A stretch of 64,000 bases of DNA from CAZHJK01 sp964533275 (GCA_964533275.1 CAZHJK010000001.1:62001-126000); one strand, 5' to 3'. Shown: positions 35,265 to 44,366, counted from the stretch's first letter. The notes: generated by a model from the sequence alone, not told the origin. Translations and numbers: made by a program.

Positions 35265-36650
35265 TTGCGACTTAATTTTGGATTACAACTAGAACAGGCA
35301 CAAAAATTAATTATGACACCTGAATTAAGGCAGGCTATTGAAATTTTACAACTATCTTCCTTTGAATTAAATAATTTAATAGGACAAGAATTAGAAAAAA
35401 ACCCAATAATAGAGTTAACCGAAGAAGATATGGAGTTTAATGATAAAACTCAAGAGAAGAATAATAAAGAGGAAATTGATTGGGAACAATATTTTAGCCA
35501 TAGTGAAATTAATTATCATGGAACTCAAAGGGACATTAGTGAACATGATTATAATCAAGAAAATTATGTAAAGGATCTCACATCCCTAAAGGAACATCTG
35601 CTGTTTCAATTGCATATATCAACCATAAAAGCAGAACATAGAAAAATAGGAGAATATATTATAGAATGCATTAATAATAATGGATATCTAACCATGAGTA
35701 TAGAAGAGATATCAACAGTATTAAATGAAAAGGTATGTGATGTTGGCAATATACTAACACTTATCCAGAGCTTTGAGCCACCAGGGATTGCTGCAAGAGA
35801 TATAAGAGAATGCCTAACTATTCAGCTTAAACAATCAGATTTTTGGAATGAAACTATGGACAAGATAATTAATATATATTTAGAAGACATAGCAAATAAT
35901 AGATTTCAAACTATATCAAAGGACTTAAACCTAACTTTTGGAGAAATACAAGATATTAAGGATTTGATTAGAACATTAGAACCTAAACCCGGAAGGTTAT
36001 TTGAAAGCGATAATGAAGTTAGATATATAGTTCCAGATGCAACTATAGAAAAGGTTGGAGATGAATATATCATAATTATAAATGATACAACAGCTCCTCG
36101 ATTACAAATAAGTAATTTTTATAAAAATATGTTGAAGCAGGAAAATAAATCATCATTTACATCAAAATATTTAAATGAAAAGTTAGAATCAGCTATGTGG
36201 TTAATAAAGAGTATTGAACAAAGAAGAAATACTTTATATAATGTGATTTCATCTATCTTAGATATACAAAAAGATTTTTTTGAAGAAGGATTAAAGGCTA
36301 TAAAGCCACTTACTCTAAAACAAATAGCTGAAAAATTAGAAATTCACGAATCAACTGTAAGTAGAGCTACAAACGGAAAATATGTTCAAACTCCCATGGG
36401 TTTATATGAGTTGAAGTATTTTTTTAACAACGGTATTGAAAATAAAAGCGGAGAGTCAATATCTTCAAGAGGTATAAAGGATAAGATTAAAGATATAATA
36501 TCAAAAGAAAATATACAAAAACCTATAAGTGATCAAGAAATAGGAAATATTCTTAAAAAGAATGGAATAAATATTTCAAGAAGAACAATAGCAAAATATA
36601 GAGATGAGATGGGTATTTTATCCTCTTCTAAGAGAAAAAGATATAAATAA
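35265..36650 (+). CDS. rpoN: RNA polymerase sigma-54 factor
   Basis: The 461-residue protein starts at TTG after AGGGGGGAAGAATA. It has the glutamine-rich region I (LGLQLEQAQKLIMTPELRQAIEILQLS pattern; key QKLIMTPEL), the core-binding region (about 90-330), a helix-turn-helix (TLKQIAEKLEIHESTVSRA near 345-363) and the RpoN box SRRTIAKYRDEM near the C-terminus. It directs polymerase to -24/-12 promoters and needs an enhancer-binding ATPase; none is in the window. Its place in front of cggR-gap is common in Clostridia. It has its own terminator, so it is separate from the glycolytic operon. Confidence 0.95.
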   Translation: MRLNFGLQLEQAQKLIMTPELRQAIEILQLSSFELNNLIGQELEKNPIIELTEEDMEFNDKTQEKNNKEEIDWEQYFSHSEINYHGTQRDISEHDYNQENYVKDLTSLKEHLLFQLHISTIKAEHRKIGEYIIECINNNGYLTMSIEEISTVLNEKVCDVGNILTLIQSFEPPGIAARDIRECLTIQLKQSDFWNETMDKIINIYLEDIANNRFQTISKDLNLTFGEIQDIKDLIRTLEPKPGRLFESDNEVRYIVPDATIEKVGDEYIIIINDTTAPRLQISNFYKNMLKQENKSSFTSKYLNEKLESAMWLIKSIEQRRNTLYNVISSILDIQKDFFEEGLKAIKPLTLKQIAEKLEIHESTVSRATNGKYVQTPMGLYELKYFFNNGIENKSGESISSRGIKDKIKDIISKENIQKPISDQEIGNILKKNGINISRRTIAKYRDEMGILSSSKRKRYK

Positions 36651-36680
36651 AAAGATGGGAAATCCATCTTTTTATTTTTT
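36650..36680 (+). terminator. Intrinsic terminator after rpoN
   Basis: AAAAGATGG (36650-36658) pairs with CCATCTTTT (36664-36672) and a long T-run follows. Confidence 0.85.
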
Positions 36681-36721
36681 TTTGCTTGATATTATTTTGT
36701 TTTTATTATACAATAATACTT

Positions 36722-36765
36722 GAACGACCCACTGGGACATTTTTATCCCGTCTATAAGGTATAAT
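36722..36765 (+). promoter_or_regulatory. CggR-like operator and promoter of the glycolytic operon
   Basis: Minus-strand reading of 36722-36750 gives CGGGAT, five A, TGTC, four bases, TGGGTC, which resembles the Bacillus CggR repeat (CGGGAC and TGTC elements). The GC-rich block stands out in AT-rich surroundings. TATAAT at 36760-36765 can be the -10 box, so binding just upstream would affect transcription. Confidence 0.6.
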
Positions 36766-36861
36766 TTTATGAATACATAGTAAAAATATATATACTCTAC
36801 TTAATAAAAATTTTTTTATATTGTTCTAGATGATTTTTTATAAGATGCAAGGAGAATTCTA

Positions 36862-37887
36862 ATGGAAATTAAAGAAATAATAGAATTAGAAAAAAGAATA
36901 GCACCTGAACTATTTGAACTTATAGAAAATAGATATAATATTTTATTAAACATACTATTCTATCAGCCCATTGGAAGACGCACACTTGCTAATCAACTAA
37001 ACATGGGAGAAAGAGTTGTTAGAAAAGAAACTAATAAAATGCAAGAAGAAAATCTTATAGAAATTCTTAGACAAGGTATGATAGTTACAGAAGAAGGTAA
37101 ACTTATAGTGAAACAACTAGAACAATTATTGTATGAAATAAAAGGACTTTCCAGCCTGGAAATAAAAACAAAAGAAGTATTAGATATAGATAATTTGATT
37201 ATTCTACCTGGAAATGTTGAAACTAATCCAAAGGAATTAGATTTACTTGGTGTGGCGGCTGCAAATTATATGAAAAGTATTCTAGAGGATAATATGATTA
37301 TTGGTGTTACTGGTGGTTCAAGTGTATTAGCAGTAGCAAAGGGTATGACTTCATTAAGATTGTCAAATATTTCAGTTATTCCCGCAAGAGGTGGAATGGG
37401 CAGAGATGCAAATAAGCAAGCTAATAATATTGCTGCCCAACTTGCTAATAAGTTGAATGGCTCCTATGAATTAATACATATGCCAGATGATGTTGAAGGA
37501 GAGATCTTACAAGCCCTAAAAGCAAACCCAATTATTAAACAAACTTTAGAAAAACTTCAAAATTTGGATGTATTAATATATGGAGTAAGTAGAGCAGAAG
37601 ATATAGCCGAAAGAAGAGGATTGTTAAATGAAAAAAGAAATTTTCTTCTAAAAAGCAAAGCTGTAGCAGAAGCTTTTGGGCACTATTTTGATAAGGATGG
37701 AAATGTGATTTATCGTTCAAGTAGTGTTGGAATAGGAGTAGAAGATTTTAAAAAAATACCCTATGCTATAGCAGTAGCTGGTGGGGCTAAAAAAGCTGAA
37801 GCTATAAAGGCTAATTGCAAAATTAGAAAAGATTTAATTTTAGTAACTGATGAAAGTGCAGCAAAAGCTATTATTGAAAGTAAATAA
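36862..37887 (+). CDS. cggR: Central glycolytic genes regulator CggR
   Basis: The 341-residue SorC/DeoR-type regulator has an N-terminal winged helix (about 25-85: PIGRRTLANQLNMGERVVRKE pattern, key LGERVVR-like NMGERVVRK) and a sugar-phosphate-binding domain (about 95-340) with GVTGGSSVLAVA near 148-159 and PARGGMGRD near 174. In Bacillus CggR represses the gap operon until fructose 1,6-bisphosphate binds. The gene is first in the order cggR-gap-pgk-tpiA-gpmI-eno, as expected, and its probable operator lies about 110 bases upstream. Confidence 0.92.
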   Translation: MEIKEIIELEKRIAPELFELIENRYNILLNILFYQPIGRRTLANQLNMGERVVRKETNKMQEENLIEILRQGMIVTEEGKLIVKQLEQLLYEIKGLSSLEIKTKEVLDIDNLIILPGNVETNPKELDLLGVAAANYMKSILEDNMIIGVTGGSSVLAVAKGMTSLRLSNISVIPARGGMGRDANKQANNIAAQLANKLNGSYELIHMPDDVEGEILQALKANPIIKQTLEKLQNLDVLIYGVSRAEDIAERRGLLNEKRNFLLKSKAVAEAFGHYFDKDGNVIYRSSSVGIGVEDFKKIPYAIAVAGGAKKAEAIKANCKIRKDLILVTDESAAKAIIESK

Positions 37888-37906
37888 TTATTAAGGAGGA
37901 ATTAGT

Positions 37907-38911
37907 ATGACTATTAAAGTTGCAATTAATGGATTTGGAAGAATAGGAAGAAATGCTCTAAGAGCAAAATTCACAAGAAACATTGATGAGGTGGAGATTG
38001 TTGCAATAAATGATTTAACTGACCCATCTACGCTGGCGCATCTTTTAAAGTATGATTCAGTATCAGGTAAATTCTCGGGCTCAGTAGAAGCAAAAGAAGG
38101 TGCAATAATAGTAGATGGCAAAGAAATTAAAGTATTTGCTGAAAGAGATCCAGGGTTACTTCCATGGGGAGAGCTTGGTATAGATGTTGTAATTGAAGCT
38201 ACTGGACTCTTCACTGCTAAAGAAAAAGCGTCTAAACATATTACAGCAGGGGCTAAAAAGGTAGTTATAAGTGCACCAGCAAAGAATGAAGATATTACCA
38301 TTGTTCTTGGGGTAAATGAAGATAAATATGATCCTCAAACCCATCATATTATTTCTAATGCATCCTGTACAACTAATTGTTTGGCACCGGTAGCAAAGGT
38401 AGTAGATGAGAAATTTGGAATTAAAAAAGGTTTAATGACAACTGTACACGCCTATACAAATGACCAAAAAATTCTTGATTTGCCTCATTCTGATTTAAGA
38501 AGAGCAAGGGCTGCAGGACAATCCATTATCCCAACAACTACAGGTGCTGCAAAAGCAGTAGCATTAGTTCTACCACAATTAAAGGGTAAACTTAATGGAA
38601 TGGCTATGCGAGTTCCTACTCCAACAGTTTCTGTAGTTGATGTTGTATTTGAATTAGAAAGAGAAACAACAACAGAAGAATTAAATGAAGCATTTAAGGC
38701 TGCTGCAGATGATATATCATTAGGATTTAGTGAAGAACCATTAGTTTCCATTGACTATAAACAAGATCCAAGATCCTCCATAGTAGATGGTCTTTCAACT
38801 ATGGTGTTAGACGGAAAAATGGCTAAGGTAGTTAGCTGGTATGATAATGAGTGGGGCTACTCTAATAGAGTAATTGACTTAGTTAAGTTTATAGGTGAAA
38901 AGGGTATTTAA
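37907..38911 (+). CDS. gap: Glyceraldehyde-3-phosphate dehydrogenase
   Basis: The 334-residue enzyme has the NAD-binding GFGRIGRNALR near 7-17, the catalytic cysteine in SNASCTTNCLAPV near 149-161, the His in DLPHSDLRRAR region near 187 and SWYDNEWGYSNR near 310. It oxidises glyceraldehyde 3-phosphate to 1,3-bisphosphoglycerate. D-in-position NDLTDP near 33-38 favours NAD over NADP. The start follows AAGGAGGAATTAGT. The gene is 19 bases behind cggR; a long hairpin separates it from pgk. Confidence 0.96.
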   Translation: MTIKVAINGFGRIGRNALRAKFTRNIDEVEIVAINDLTDPSTLAHLLKYDSVSGKFSGSVEAKEGAIIVDGKEIKVFAERDPGLLPWGELGIDVVIEATGLFTAKEKASKHITAGAKKVVISAPAKNEDITIVLGVNEDKYDPQTHHIISNASCTTNCLAPVAKVVDEKFGIKKGLMTTVHAYTNDQKILDLPHSDLRRARAAGQSIIPTTTGAAKAVALVLPQLKGKLNGMAMRVPTPTVSVVDVVFELERETTTEELNEAFKAAADDISLGFSEEPLVSIDYKQDPRSSIVDGLSTMVLDGKMAKVVSWYDNEWGYSNRVIDLVKFIGEKGI

Positions 38912-38950
38912 TAATTTAAGTGCTAAATAATAAGTAGTAAGGCAAAATAG

Positions 38951-38984
38951 GTCCGGTTTTATAGTATATACTATGGGACCGGAC
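38951..38984 (+). other. Long hairpin between gap and pgk
   Basis: GTCCGGT-TTT-ATAGTAT (38951-38967) folds on ATACTAT-GGG-ACCGGAC (38968-38984) with no mismatch when the three T-G pairs are allowed in RNA. Only TTT follows, so it is a poor terminator; an mRNA stabiliser or processing site for differential gap expression is more likely. Confidence 0.7.
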
Positions 38985-39018
38985 TTTAGAAATTATGACG
39001 AAGTTAAGGAGGGTAGAT

Positions 39019-40212
39019 ATGCTTAATAAAAAAAATATTAAAGATGTAGATGTAAAAGGGAAAAAGGTAATAGTAAGGGTGGATTTCAATGTGCCACTTA
39101 ATAAAGATGGAACAATAAATGATGATACAAGAATAGTAGCTGCAACACCTACGATCCAATACTTAGCAAATAAAGGAGCAATGGTTATATTACTATCCCA
39201 TTTAGGAAGACCTAAGGGAGAGCCGAATCCTCAATTTAGTCTGGAGCCAGTAGTTCAGACTTTAGCAGATTTTTTAGATAAGGAAGTTATTTTTGCTACA
39301 GATGATAATGTTGTTGGAGAAAATGCAAAACAAGCAGTGTCAGGAATGACGGAAGGGGATATAGTTCTTTTAGAAAATGTTAGATTTAGAAAAGAAGAAA
39401 CTAAAAATGGATTGAATTTTTCTAAGGAATTAGCTAGCTTAGGTGACATTTTCGTAAATGATGCCTTTGGAACTTCCCATAGAGCACATTCTTCTACAGT
39501 AGGAATTACTGAATTTCTACCAGCCTATGCAGGATTATTAATAGAAAAGGAATTAAGAATTATGGGCAAAGCCCTTGAGGATCCAGAAAGCCCATTTGTA
39601 GCTATACTAGGCGGAGCAAAGGTATCTGATAAAATAGGGGTAATTAATAATTTGCTAGAAAAGGTGGATACACTCATAATAGGGGGAGGTATGGCATATA
39701 CCTTTTTAAAAGCACAAGGTTATGAAATAGGAACCTCACTACTAGAGGAAGATAAACTAGAATTAGCAAAGGAAATACTATACAAGGCTAAGCAAAGGGG
39801 AGTAGAGTTATTATTGCCAAAGGATGTTGTTATTGCAAAGGAGTTTAGGTCTGATGCAGAGCATAAAACCGTTTTGATAGGAGATATTCCTTCAGATTAT
39901 ATGGGATTAGATATTGGAGAAGTTAGCTATACTAATTTTTCAAAGACCATAAAAGAAGCAAAAACAATTGTATGGAATGGTCCAATGGGTGTATTTGAAA
40001 TGCCAGCATTTGCTAATGGGACTAAAGAAGTTGCAAAAGCATTAGCAATAAGTGAAGGTACAACAATTATTGGTGGTGGAGATTCTGCTGCTGCTGTTAA
40101 ACAATTCGGCTATGCTGATGGTATAACACATATATCTACAGGAGGCGGAGCTTCATTGGAACTAATGGAAGGTAAAGAATTACCAGGAATTAAGGTTTTA
40201 GAGGATAAATAA
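39019..40212 (+). CDS. pgk: Phosphoglycerate kinase
   Basis: The start is the ATG at 39019 after AAGGAGGG, giving 397 residues. Signatures are VIVRVDFNVPLN near 18-29, ILLSHLGRPKG near 56-66, the hinge region, and ATP-site motifs GGAKVSDKIGVI near 197 and IIGGGDSAAAVKQFG near 348. It moves the phosphate of 1,3-bisphosphoglycerate to ADP, the first ATP-forming step of the operon pathway. It is followed 18 bases later by tpiA. Confidence 0.96.
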   Translation: MLNKKNIKDVDVKGKKVIVRVDFNVPLNKDGTINDDTRIVAATPTIQYLANKGAMVILLSHLGRPKGEPNPQFSLEPVVQTLADFLDKEVIFATDDNVVGENAKQAVSGMTEGDIVLLENVRFRKEETKNGLNFSKELASLGDIFVNDAFGTSHRAHSSTVGITEFLPAYAGLLIEKELRIMGKALEDPESPFVAILGGAKVSDKIGVINNLLEKVDTLIIGGGMAYTFLKAQGYEIGTSLLEEDKLELAKEILYKAKQRGVELLLPKDVVIAKEFRSDAEHKTVLIGDIPSDYMGLDIGEVSYTNFSKTIKEAKTIVWNGPMGVFEMPAFANGTKEVAKALAISEGTTIIGGGDSAAAVKQFGYADGITHISTGGGASLELMEGKELPGIKVLEDK

Positions 40213-40230
40213 AATTAGGGAGGAAATTAT

Positions 40231-40977
40231 ATGAGAAGACCAATTATAGCAGGAAATTGGAAAATGAACAATACTATAGGAGATGCTAAGGAACTAGTAG
40301 AAAATTTAAAACCCTTAGTGGTTGATTCTGAAGTTGATATTGTCGTATGCCCTACCTATCTTTCCCTTGCAAAGGTTATAGAATTAACAAATAATACATC
40401 TATAGCAGTTGGGGCTCAAAATATGCATTTTGAAGAAAGTGGTGCATATACTGGAGAGGTAGCAGGTGAAATGCTAAAGGAATTAGGATTAAATTATGTT
40501 ATTATTGGTCATTCCGAAAGAAGACAATATTTTAATGAAACTGATGAAACAGTAAATAAAAAAGTTATTAAAGCATTAAAGTTAGATTTAAAACCTATTG
40601 TTTGTGTTGGCGAAACATTAGAGGAAAGAGAACAAAATAAAGCAAAAGAAATAGTTACTACACAGGTTAAAAAGGCCTTAGTAGGTTTATCTAAAGAAGA
40701 AATATCAAGTATAGTTATTGCCTATGAACCTATTTGGGCAATAGGGACAGGAAAAACAGCTTCTAGTGAAGATGCAAACGAGGTATGTGGATGGATTCGA
40801 GAAGAAGTTAGAGAATTAACAGATGTAAATATATCTGAAAAAGTAAGAATACAATATGGTGGAAGTGTTAAGCCCAATAATATTAAAGAATTAATGGCAC
40901 AACCCCATATTGATGGTGCATTAGTTGGAGGTGCAAGCTTAAAGGCAGATCAATTTGCTGCACTTGTTAACTACTAA
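40231..40977 (+). CDS. tpiA: Triosephosphate isomerase
   Basis: The 248-residue TIM barrel has AGNWKMN near 6-12 with catalytic Lys, IIGHSERRQYF near 92-102 with catalytic His, AYEPIWAIGTGKTAS near 164-178 with catalytic Glu, and the phosphate-binding YGGSVKP and GGASLK. It interconverts dihydroxyacetone phosphate and glyceraldehyde 3-phosphate, linking the separate fba gene to this operon. Ribosome site TTAGGGAGGAAATTAT. Confidence 0.97.
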   Translation: MRRPIIAGNWKMNNTIGDAKELVENLKPLVVDSEVDIVVCPTYLSLAKVIELTNNTSIAVGAQNMHFEESGAYTGEVAGEMLKELGLNYVIIGHSERRQYFNETDETVNKKVIKALKLDLKPIVCVGETLEEREQNKAKEIVTTQVKKALVGLSKEEISSIVIAYEPIWAIGTGKTASSEDANEVCGWIREEVRELTDVNISEKVRIQYGGSVKPNNIKELMAQPHIDGALVGGASLKADQFAALVNY

Positions 40978-41009
40978 AAATTTTAATTCCACTTGAAGGG
41001 GGAATAAAT

Positions 41010-42545
41010 TTGAAAAAACCAATGACTGCACTAATAATATTAGATGGTTTTGGATATACAAATCAAAAAAAAGGAAATGCAATAGATGTAGCTGACACAA
41101 AAAATATTGATAATCTTTGGAAAAAAAACCCCCATACTTACCTTCATGCAAGTGGATTGTCAGTGGGTTTACCAGAGGGACAAATGGGTAACTCGGAAGT
41201 TGGGCATTTAAATTTAGGTGCTGGTAGGATAGTATATCAAGAATTAACTCGCATTTCTAAAAGTATCGATGAAGGGACATTTTTTAAAAACCCAGTCTTT
41301 CTAAAGGCTTTAGAAAATGTTAAGAAAAATAATTCATCCTTACATCTTTTAGGTCTATTATCAGATGGTGGTGTTCATAGTCATAATACCCATTTATATG
41401 CATTATTACGAATGGCAAAAATGCAAGGGATACATAATGTATATATACATTGTTTCTTAGATGGCAGGGATACTTCTCCAAAAAGTGCAGCAGATTATTT
41501 AAATCAATTAGAGAAAAAGATAAAGGAAATAGGTATAGGTAATATTGCAACAATCTCTGGGCGTTATTATGCTATGGATCGGGATAAAAGATGGGAAAGA
41601 ATCCAATTAGCATATGATGCAATGATACTTGGGAAAGGAGAATATTCATCCTCTCCTAGTGAGGCTATTAAACAAGCCTACCATGATAATACAACTGATG
41701 AGTTTGTATTACCAACAATTATACGAAATCAAGAGGGTCCGATTGCTACAATCAAAGAAAATGATTCAATTATCTTTCTTAACTTTAGACCTGACCGAGC
41801 TAGACAAATAACTAGAGCCATAATGGATAAAGAATTTGATGGTTTTATTAGAGAAAAGAAGCCTAATTCTCTTACCTTTGTTACCATGACCCAATATGAT
41901 AAAACCATTAAAAATGTTCATATTGCATATGCCCCTGAGATTATTAGTAATACAATTGGTGAGTATATTAGTGATAAGGGAATGAAACAACTCAGAATTG
42001 CCGAGACTGAGAAATATGCCCATGTAACATATTTCTTTAATGGTGGACTTGAGAAGGAATTTGAAGGTGAAAAACGAGTATTAATACCTTCTCCCAAGGT
42101 AGCCACCTATGATTTACAGCCTGAAATGAGTGCCTATGAAGTAACACAAAAGGTATTGGACGCTATTGATTCTGGAGAGTATGATTTTATGGTATTAAAC
42201 TATGCAAATGCAGATATGGTTGGACATACAGGAGTTTATCAAGCAGCAATAAAAGCTGTAGAAACTGTAGATTATTGTGCCAATAGGGTTGTAGAAGCAA
42301 TTGTAAATAATGGAGGTAGGGCAATTATTACCGCAGATCATGGTAATGCTGAGCAAATGATTGATTATAAAACTAAAAAACCCCATACTGCACATACTAC
42401 AAATTTAGTAAAGTGCATACTCGTTGGGGAGAAAGATTTAAGTTTAAAAGAAGGTAAATTAGCTGATATAGCACCAACATTACTTGAATTAATGAATTTG
42501 GATAAACCAGATGAAATGACTGGGGAATCTATAATTACTAGATGA
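41010..42545 (+). CDS. gpmI: 2,3-bisphosphoglycerate-independent phosphoglycerate mutase
   Basis: The 511-residue enzyme starts at TTG after GAAGGGGGAATAAAT. It has the alkaline phosphatase-superfamily metal sites: LDGFGYT near 12, the phospho-acceptor serine in GQMGNSEVGHLNLGAGR near 57-73, NFRPDRARQ near 259, and the C-terminal NADMVGHTG and TADHGNAEQM. Manganese-dependent, it converts 3- to 2-phosphoglycerate. It is not related to the cofactor-dependent GpmA. A hairpin-forming repeat lies between it and eno. Confidence 0.96.
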   Translation: MKKPMTALIILDGFGYTNQKKGNAIDVADTKNIDNLWKKNPHTYLHASGLSVGLPEGQMGNSEVGHLNLGAGRIVYQELTRISKSIDEGTFFKNPVFLKALENVKKNNSSLHLLGLLSDGGVHSHNTHLYALLRMAKMQGIHNVYIHCFLDGRDTSPKSAADYLNQLEKKIKEIGIGNIATISGRYYAMDRDKRWERIQLAYDAMILGKGEYSSSPSEAIKQAYHDNTTDEFVLPTIIRNQEGPIATIKENDSIIFLNFRPDRARQITRAIMDKEFDGFIREKKPNSLTFVTMTQYDKTIKNVHIAYAPEIISNTIGEYISDKGMKQLRIAETEKYAHVTYFFNGGLEKEFEGEKRVLIPSPKVATYDLQPEMSAYEVTQKVLDAIDSGEYDFMVLNYANADMVGHTGVYQAAIKAVETVDYCANRVVEAIVNNGGRAIITADHGNAEQMIDYKTKKPHTAHTTNLVKCILVGEKDLSLKEGKLADIAPTLLELMNLDKPDEMTGESIITR

Positions 42546-42547
42546 TA

Positions 42548-42576
42548 GGTAGAAGGTAGAAGGTATAAGGTAGAAA
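42548..42576 (+). repeat. Short GGTAGAA-type tandem repeats
   Basis: AGGTAGA, AGGTAGA, AGGTATA, AGGTAGA follow one another immediately behind the gpmI stop and in front of the paired hairpin repeat. Confidence 0.6.
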
Positions 42577-42636
42577 ACAATGTAGGGGCGTCGCATTTCG
42601 CGCCCGACAATGTAGAGGAGTCACATCGGGCTCCTA
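42577..42636 (+). repeat. Tandem 30-nt hairpin repeat, two diverged copies
   Basis: Copies at 42577-42606 and 42607-42636 both begin ACAATGTAG and match at 21 of 30 positions. Each can form a five-bp stem (GGGCG/CGCCC in copy 1; AGGAG/CTCCT in copy 2). Two of the differences are paired changes that keep the stem. The block is much richer in G and C than its surroundings, like a REP-type extragenic element. Confidence 0.7.
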
Positions 42637-42670
42637 ATATAGAGGTTTAATTTGAAAGGAGATAATAATA

Positions 42671-43960
42671 ATGACTACAATTATTGATGTATTTGCAAGA
42701 GAGATATTAGACTCAAGAGGAAATCCTACTGTGGAAGTTGAGGTAGAATTAGAAGGTGGTTTTATAGGAAGGGCTGCAGTACCATCTGGAGCATCAACTG
42801 GTGCGTTTGAAGCTGTAGAGCTAAGAGATGGAGATAAGTCTAGATATTTAGGAAAAGGGGTAATTGATGCTGTTGATAATGTAAATACCATTATTGCTCC
42901 GGAAATAATAGGTTGGAATGCTTTAGATCAAGTAGGAATAGATAATTGTATGATTGATTTAGATGGAACACATAACAAAGGTAAATTAGGAGCAAATGCT
43001 ATTTTAGGAGTATCCTTAGCTGTAGCAAGGGCAGCAGCGGAAACATTAGGTTTGTCATTATTTCAATATCTAGGTGGAGTTAATGCAAAGGCATTACCTG
43101 TTCCCATGATGAATATTCTTAATGGTGGAGAACACGCTGACAATAATGTTGATATACAAGAATTTATGGTTATGCCTGTAGGAGCAGAAAGCTTTAGACA
43201 AGCCTTAAGAATGTGTGCTGAAATTTTCCATAATCTAAAGAAAGTACTAAAGAATAAAGGATTAAATACTGCAGTTGGTGATGAAGGTGGATTTGCTCCA
43301 AACTTAACATCAAATGAAGAAGCTATTGAAGTAATTATGGAGGCTATTAAAGAAGCTGGCTATGAGGCTGGGAAAGATATTTTTATAGCAATGGATGTTG
43401 CTGCTACAGAGCTACATAAGGAAGATGGAAAATATCACTTAGAAGGTGAAGGTATTGTAAGATCTGCAGAAGAAATGGTAGATTTTTATGAGGAGCTAAT
43501 TAAAAAATATCCAATTATCTCAATAGAAGATGGTTTAGATGAAGAGGATTGGGAAGGATGGAAGGTTTTAACCGATAGATTAGGAGATAAGGTTCAATTA
43601 GTAGGGGACGATTTATTTGTAACCAATACCGAAAGGCTATCTAAAGGAATAGAGATGGGTGTAAGTAATTCAATTCTTATTAAGGTAAATCAAATCGGAA
43701 CCCTAACTGAAACCTTAGATGCAATTAAGATGGCAGAAAGAGCAGGATATACAGCAGTGATTTCACATCGTTCAGGAGAAACTGAGGATACTACCATTGC
43801 TGATTTAGTAGTTGCAGTAAATGCAGGGCAAATAAAAACTGGAGCACCCTCTAGATCAGATAGAGTAGCAAAATACAATCAATTATTAAGAATTGAAGAA
43901 GAGTTGGGAGATTCTTCAGAATATAATGGGTTAAATTCGTTTTATAATTTAAAAAAATAA
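42671..43960 (+). CDS. eno: Enolase
   Basis: The 429-residue enzyme shows all enolase landmarks: ILDSRGNPTVEVEV near 11-24, the flexible loop PSGASTGAFEAVELRDGD near 38-55, metal-binding Asp/Glu in IAMDVAATE, SIEDGLDEEDW near 286 and GDDLFVTN, the catalytic lysine in ILIKVNQIGTLTET near 335, and SHRSGETEDTTIADL near 366. It forms phosphoenolpyruvate. The ribosome site is AAAGGAGATAATAATA. A terminator closes the operon behind it. Confidence 0.97.
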   Translation: MTTIIDVFAREILDSRGNPTVEVEVELEGGFIGRAAVPSGASTGAFEAVELRDGDKSRYLGKGVIDAVDNVNTIIAPEIIGWNALDQVGIDNCMIDLDGTHNKGKLGANAILGVSLAVARAAAETLGLSLFQYLGGVNAKALPVPMMNILNGGEHADNNVDIQEFMVMPVGAESFRQALRMCAEIFHNLKKVLKNKGLNTAVGDEGGFAPNLTSNEEAIEVIMEAIKEAGYEAGKDIFIAMDVAATELHKEDGKYHLEGEGIVRSAEEMVDFYEELIKKYPIISIEDGLDEEDWEGWKVLTDRLGDKVQLVGDDLFVTNTERLSKGIEMGVSNSILIKVNQIGTLTETLDAIKMAERAGYTAVISHRSGETEDTTIADLVVAVNAGQIKTGAPSRSDRVAKYNQLLRIEEELGDSSEYNGLNSFYNLKK

Positions 43961-43994
43961 AAATGTATAAAAAATAAATATTACTTAATAATAG

Positions 43995-44024
43995 AAAGGG
44001 AGAGATACAACTCCCTTTATTTTA
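43995..44024 (+). terminator. Intrinsic terminator after eno
   Basis: AAAGGGAG (43995-44002) pairs with CTCCCTTT (44011-44018); TATTTT follows. Confidence 0.8.
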
Positions 44025-44026
44025 GG

Positions 44027-44055
44027 TTGTATTTTAAACTATGCTATGTTAAAAT
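44027..44055 (+). promoter_or_regulatory. secG promoter
   Basis: TTGTAT (44027-44032), 17-base spacer, TAAAAT (44050-44055) with an extended TG at 44047. The -35 box overlaps the tail of the eno terminator. Confidence 0.6.
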
Positions 44056-44087
44056 AACAATGTTAAGCATAGGGGGGAGGTGTAGGT

Positions 44088-44318
44088 ATGTCAACATTTT
44101 TAATAATACTATTAGTACTTACTAGTGTGGTATTGATCGCAAGTATACTATTACAACCGGGAAAGAGCGCAGGTTTGTCTGGAGCAATTGGTGGAGGAGC
44201 TGAAAGTCTTTTTGGCAAAAAAAAGGCAAAGGGATATGAGGCAATGTTAGCAAGATTAACAACTATATCCGCTATTGTTTTTATGTTATCTGCTTTAATT
44301 TTAACTATGCTACAATAA
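44088..44318 (+). CDS. secG: Preprotein translocase subunit SecG
   Basis: The 76-residue protein has two membrane helices (about 3-23 and 52-74) and the conserved LLQPGKSAGLSGAIGGGAESLFGKKKAKG loop (key QPGKSAGL and GGGAESLFG), the SecG signature. It is the non-essential third part of the SecYEG channel. The usual Firmicute neighbours rnr and smpB do follow, but with hppA and a DUF1294 gene between. Ribosome site GGGGGGAGGTGTAGGT. Confidence 0.93.
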   Translation: MSTFLIILLVLTSVVLIASILLQPGKSAGLSGAIGGGAESLFGKKKAKGYEAMLARLTTISAIVFMLSALILTMLQ

Positions 44319-44338
44319 TATTATAAAACGAAACGGTG

Positions 44339-44366
44339 GCCATGTTAGAAAATTTCTTAACATGGC
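44339..44366 (+). other. Hairpin between secG and hppA
   Basis: GCCATGTTA (44339-44347) pairs perfectly with TAACATGGC (44358-44366). No T-run follows directly, so it is at best a weak terminator; hppA starts 40 bases later. Confidence 0.5.

Noticed and set aside
42548..42640. CRISPR array between gpmI and eno
   Set aside because: The two copies touch each other with no spacer, have diverged to 21 of 30 and carry hairpins; no cas gene is present anywhere in the window.
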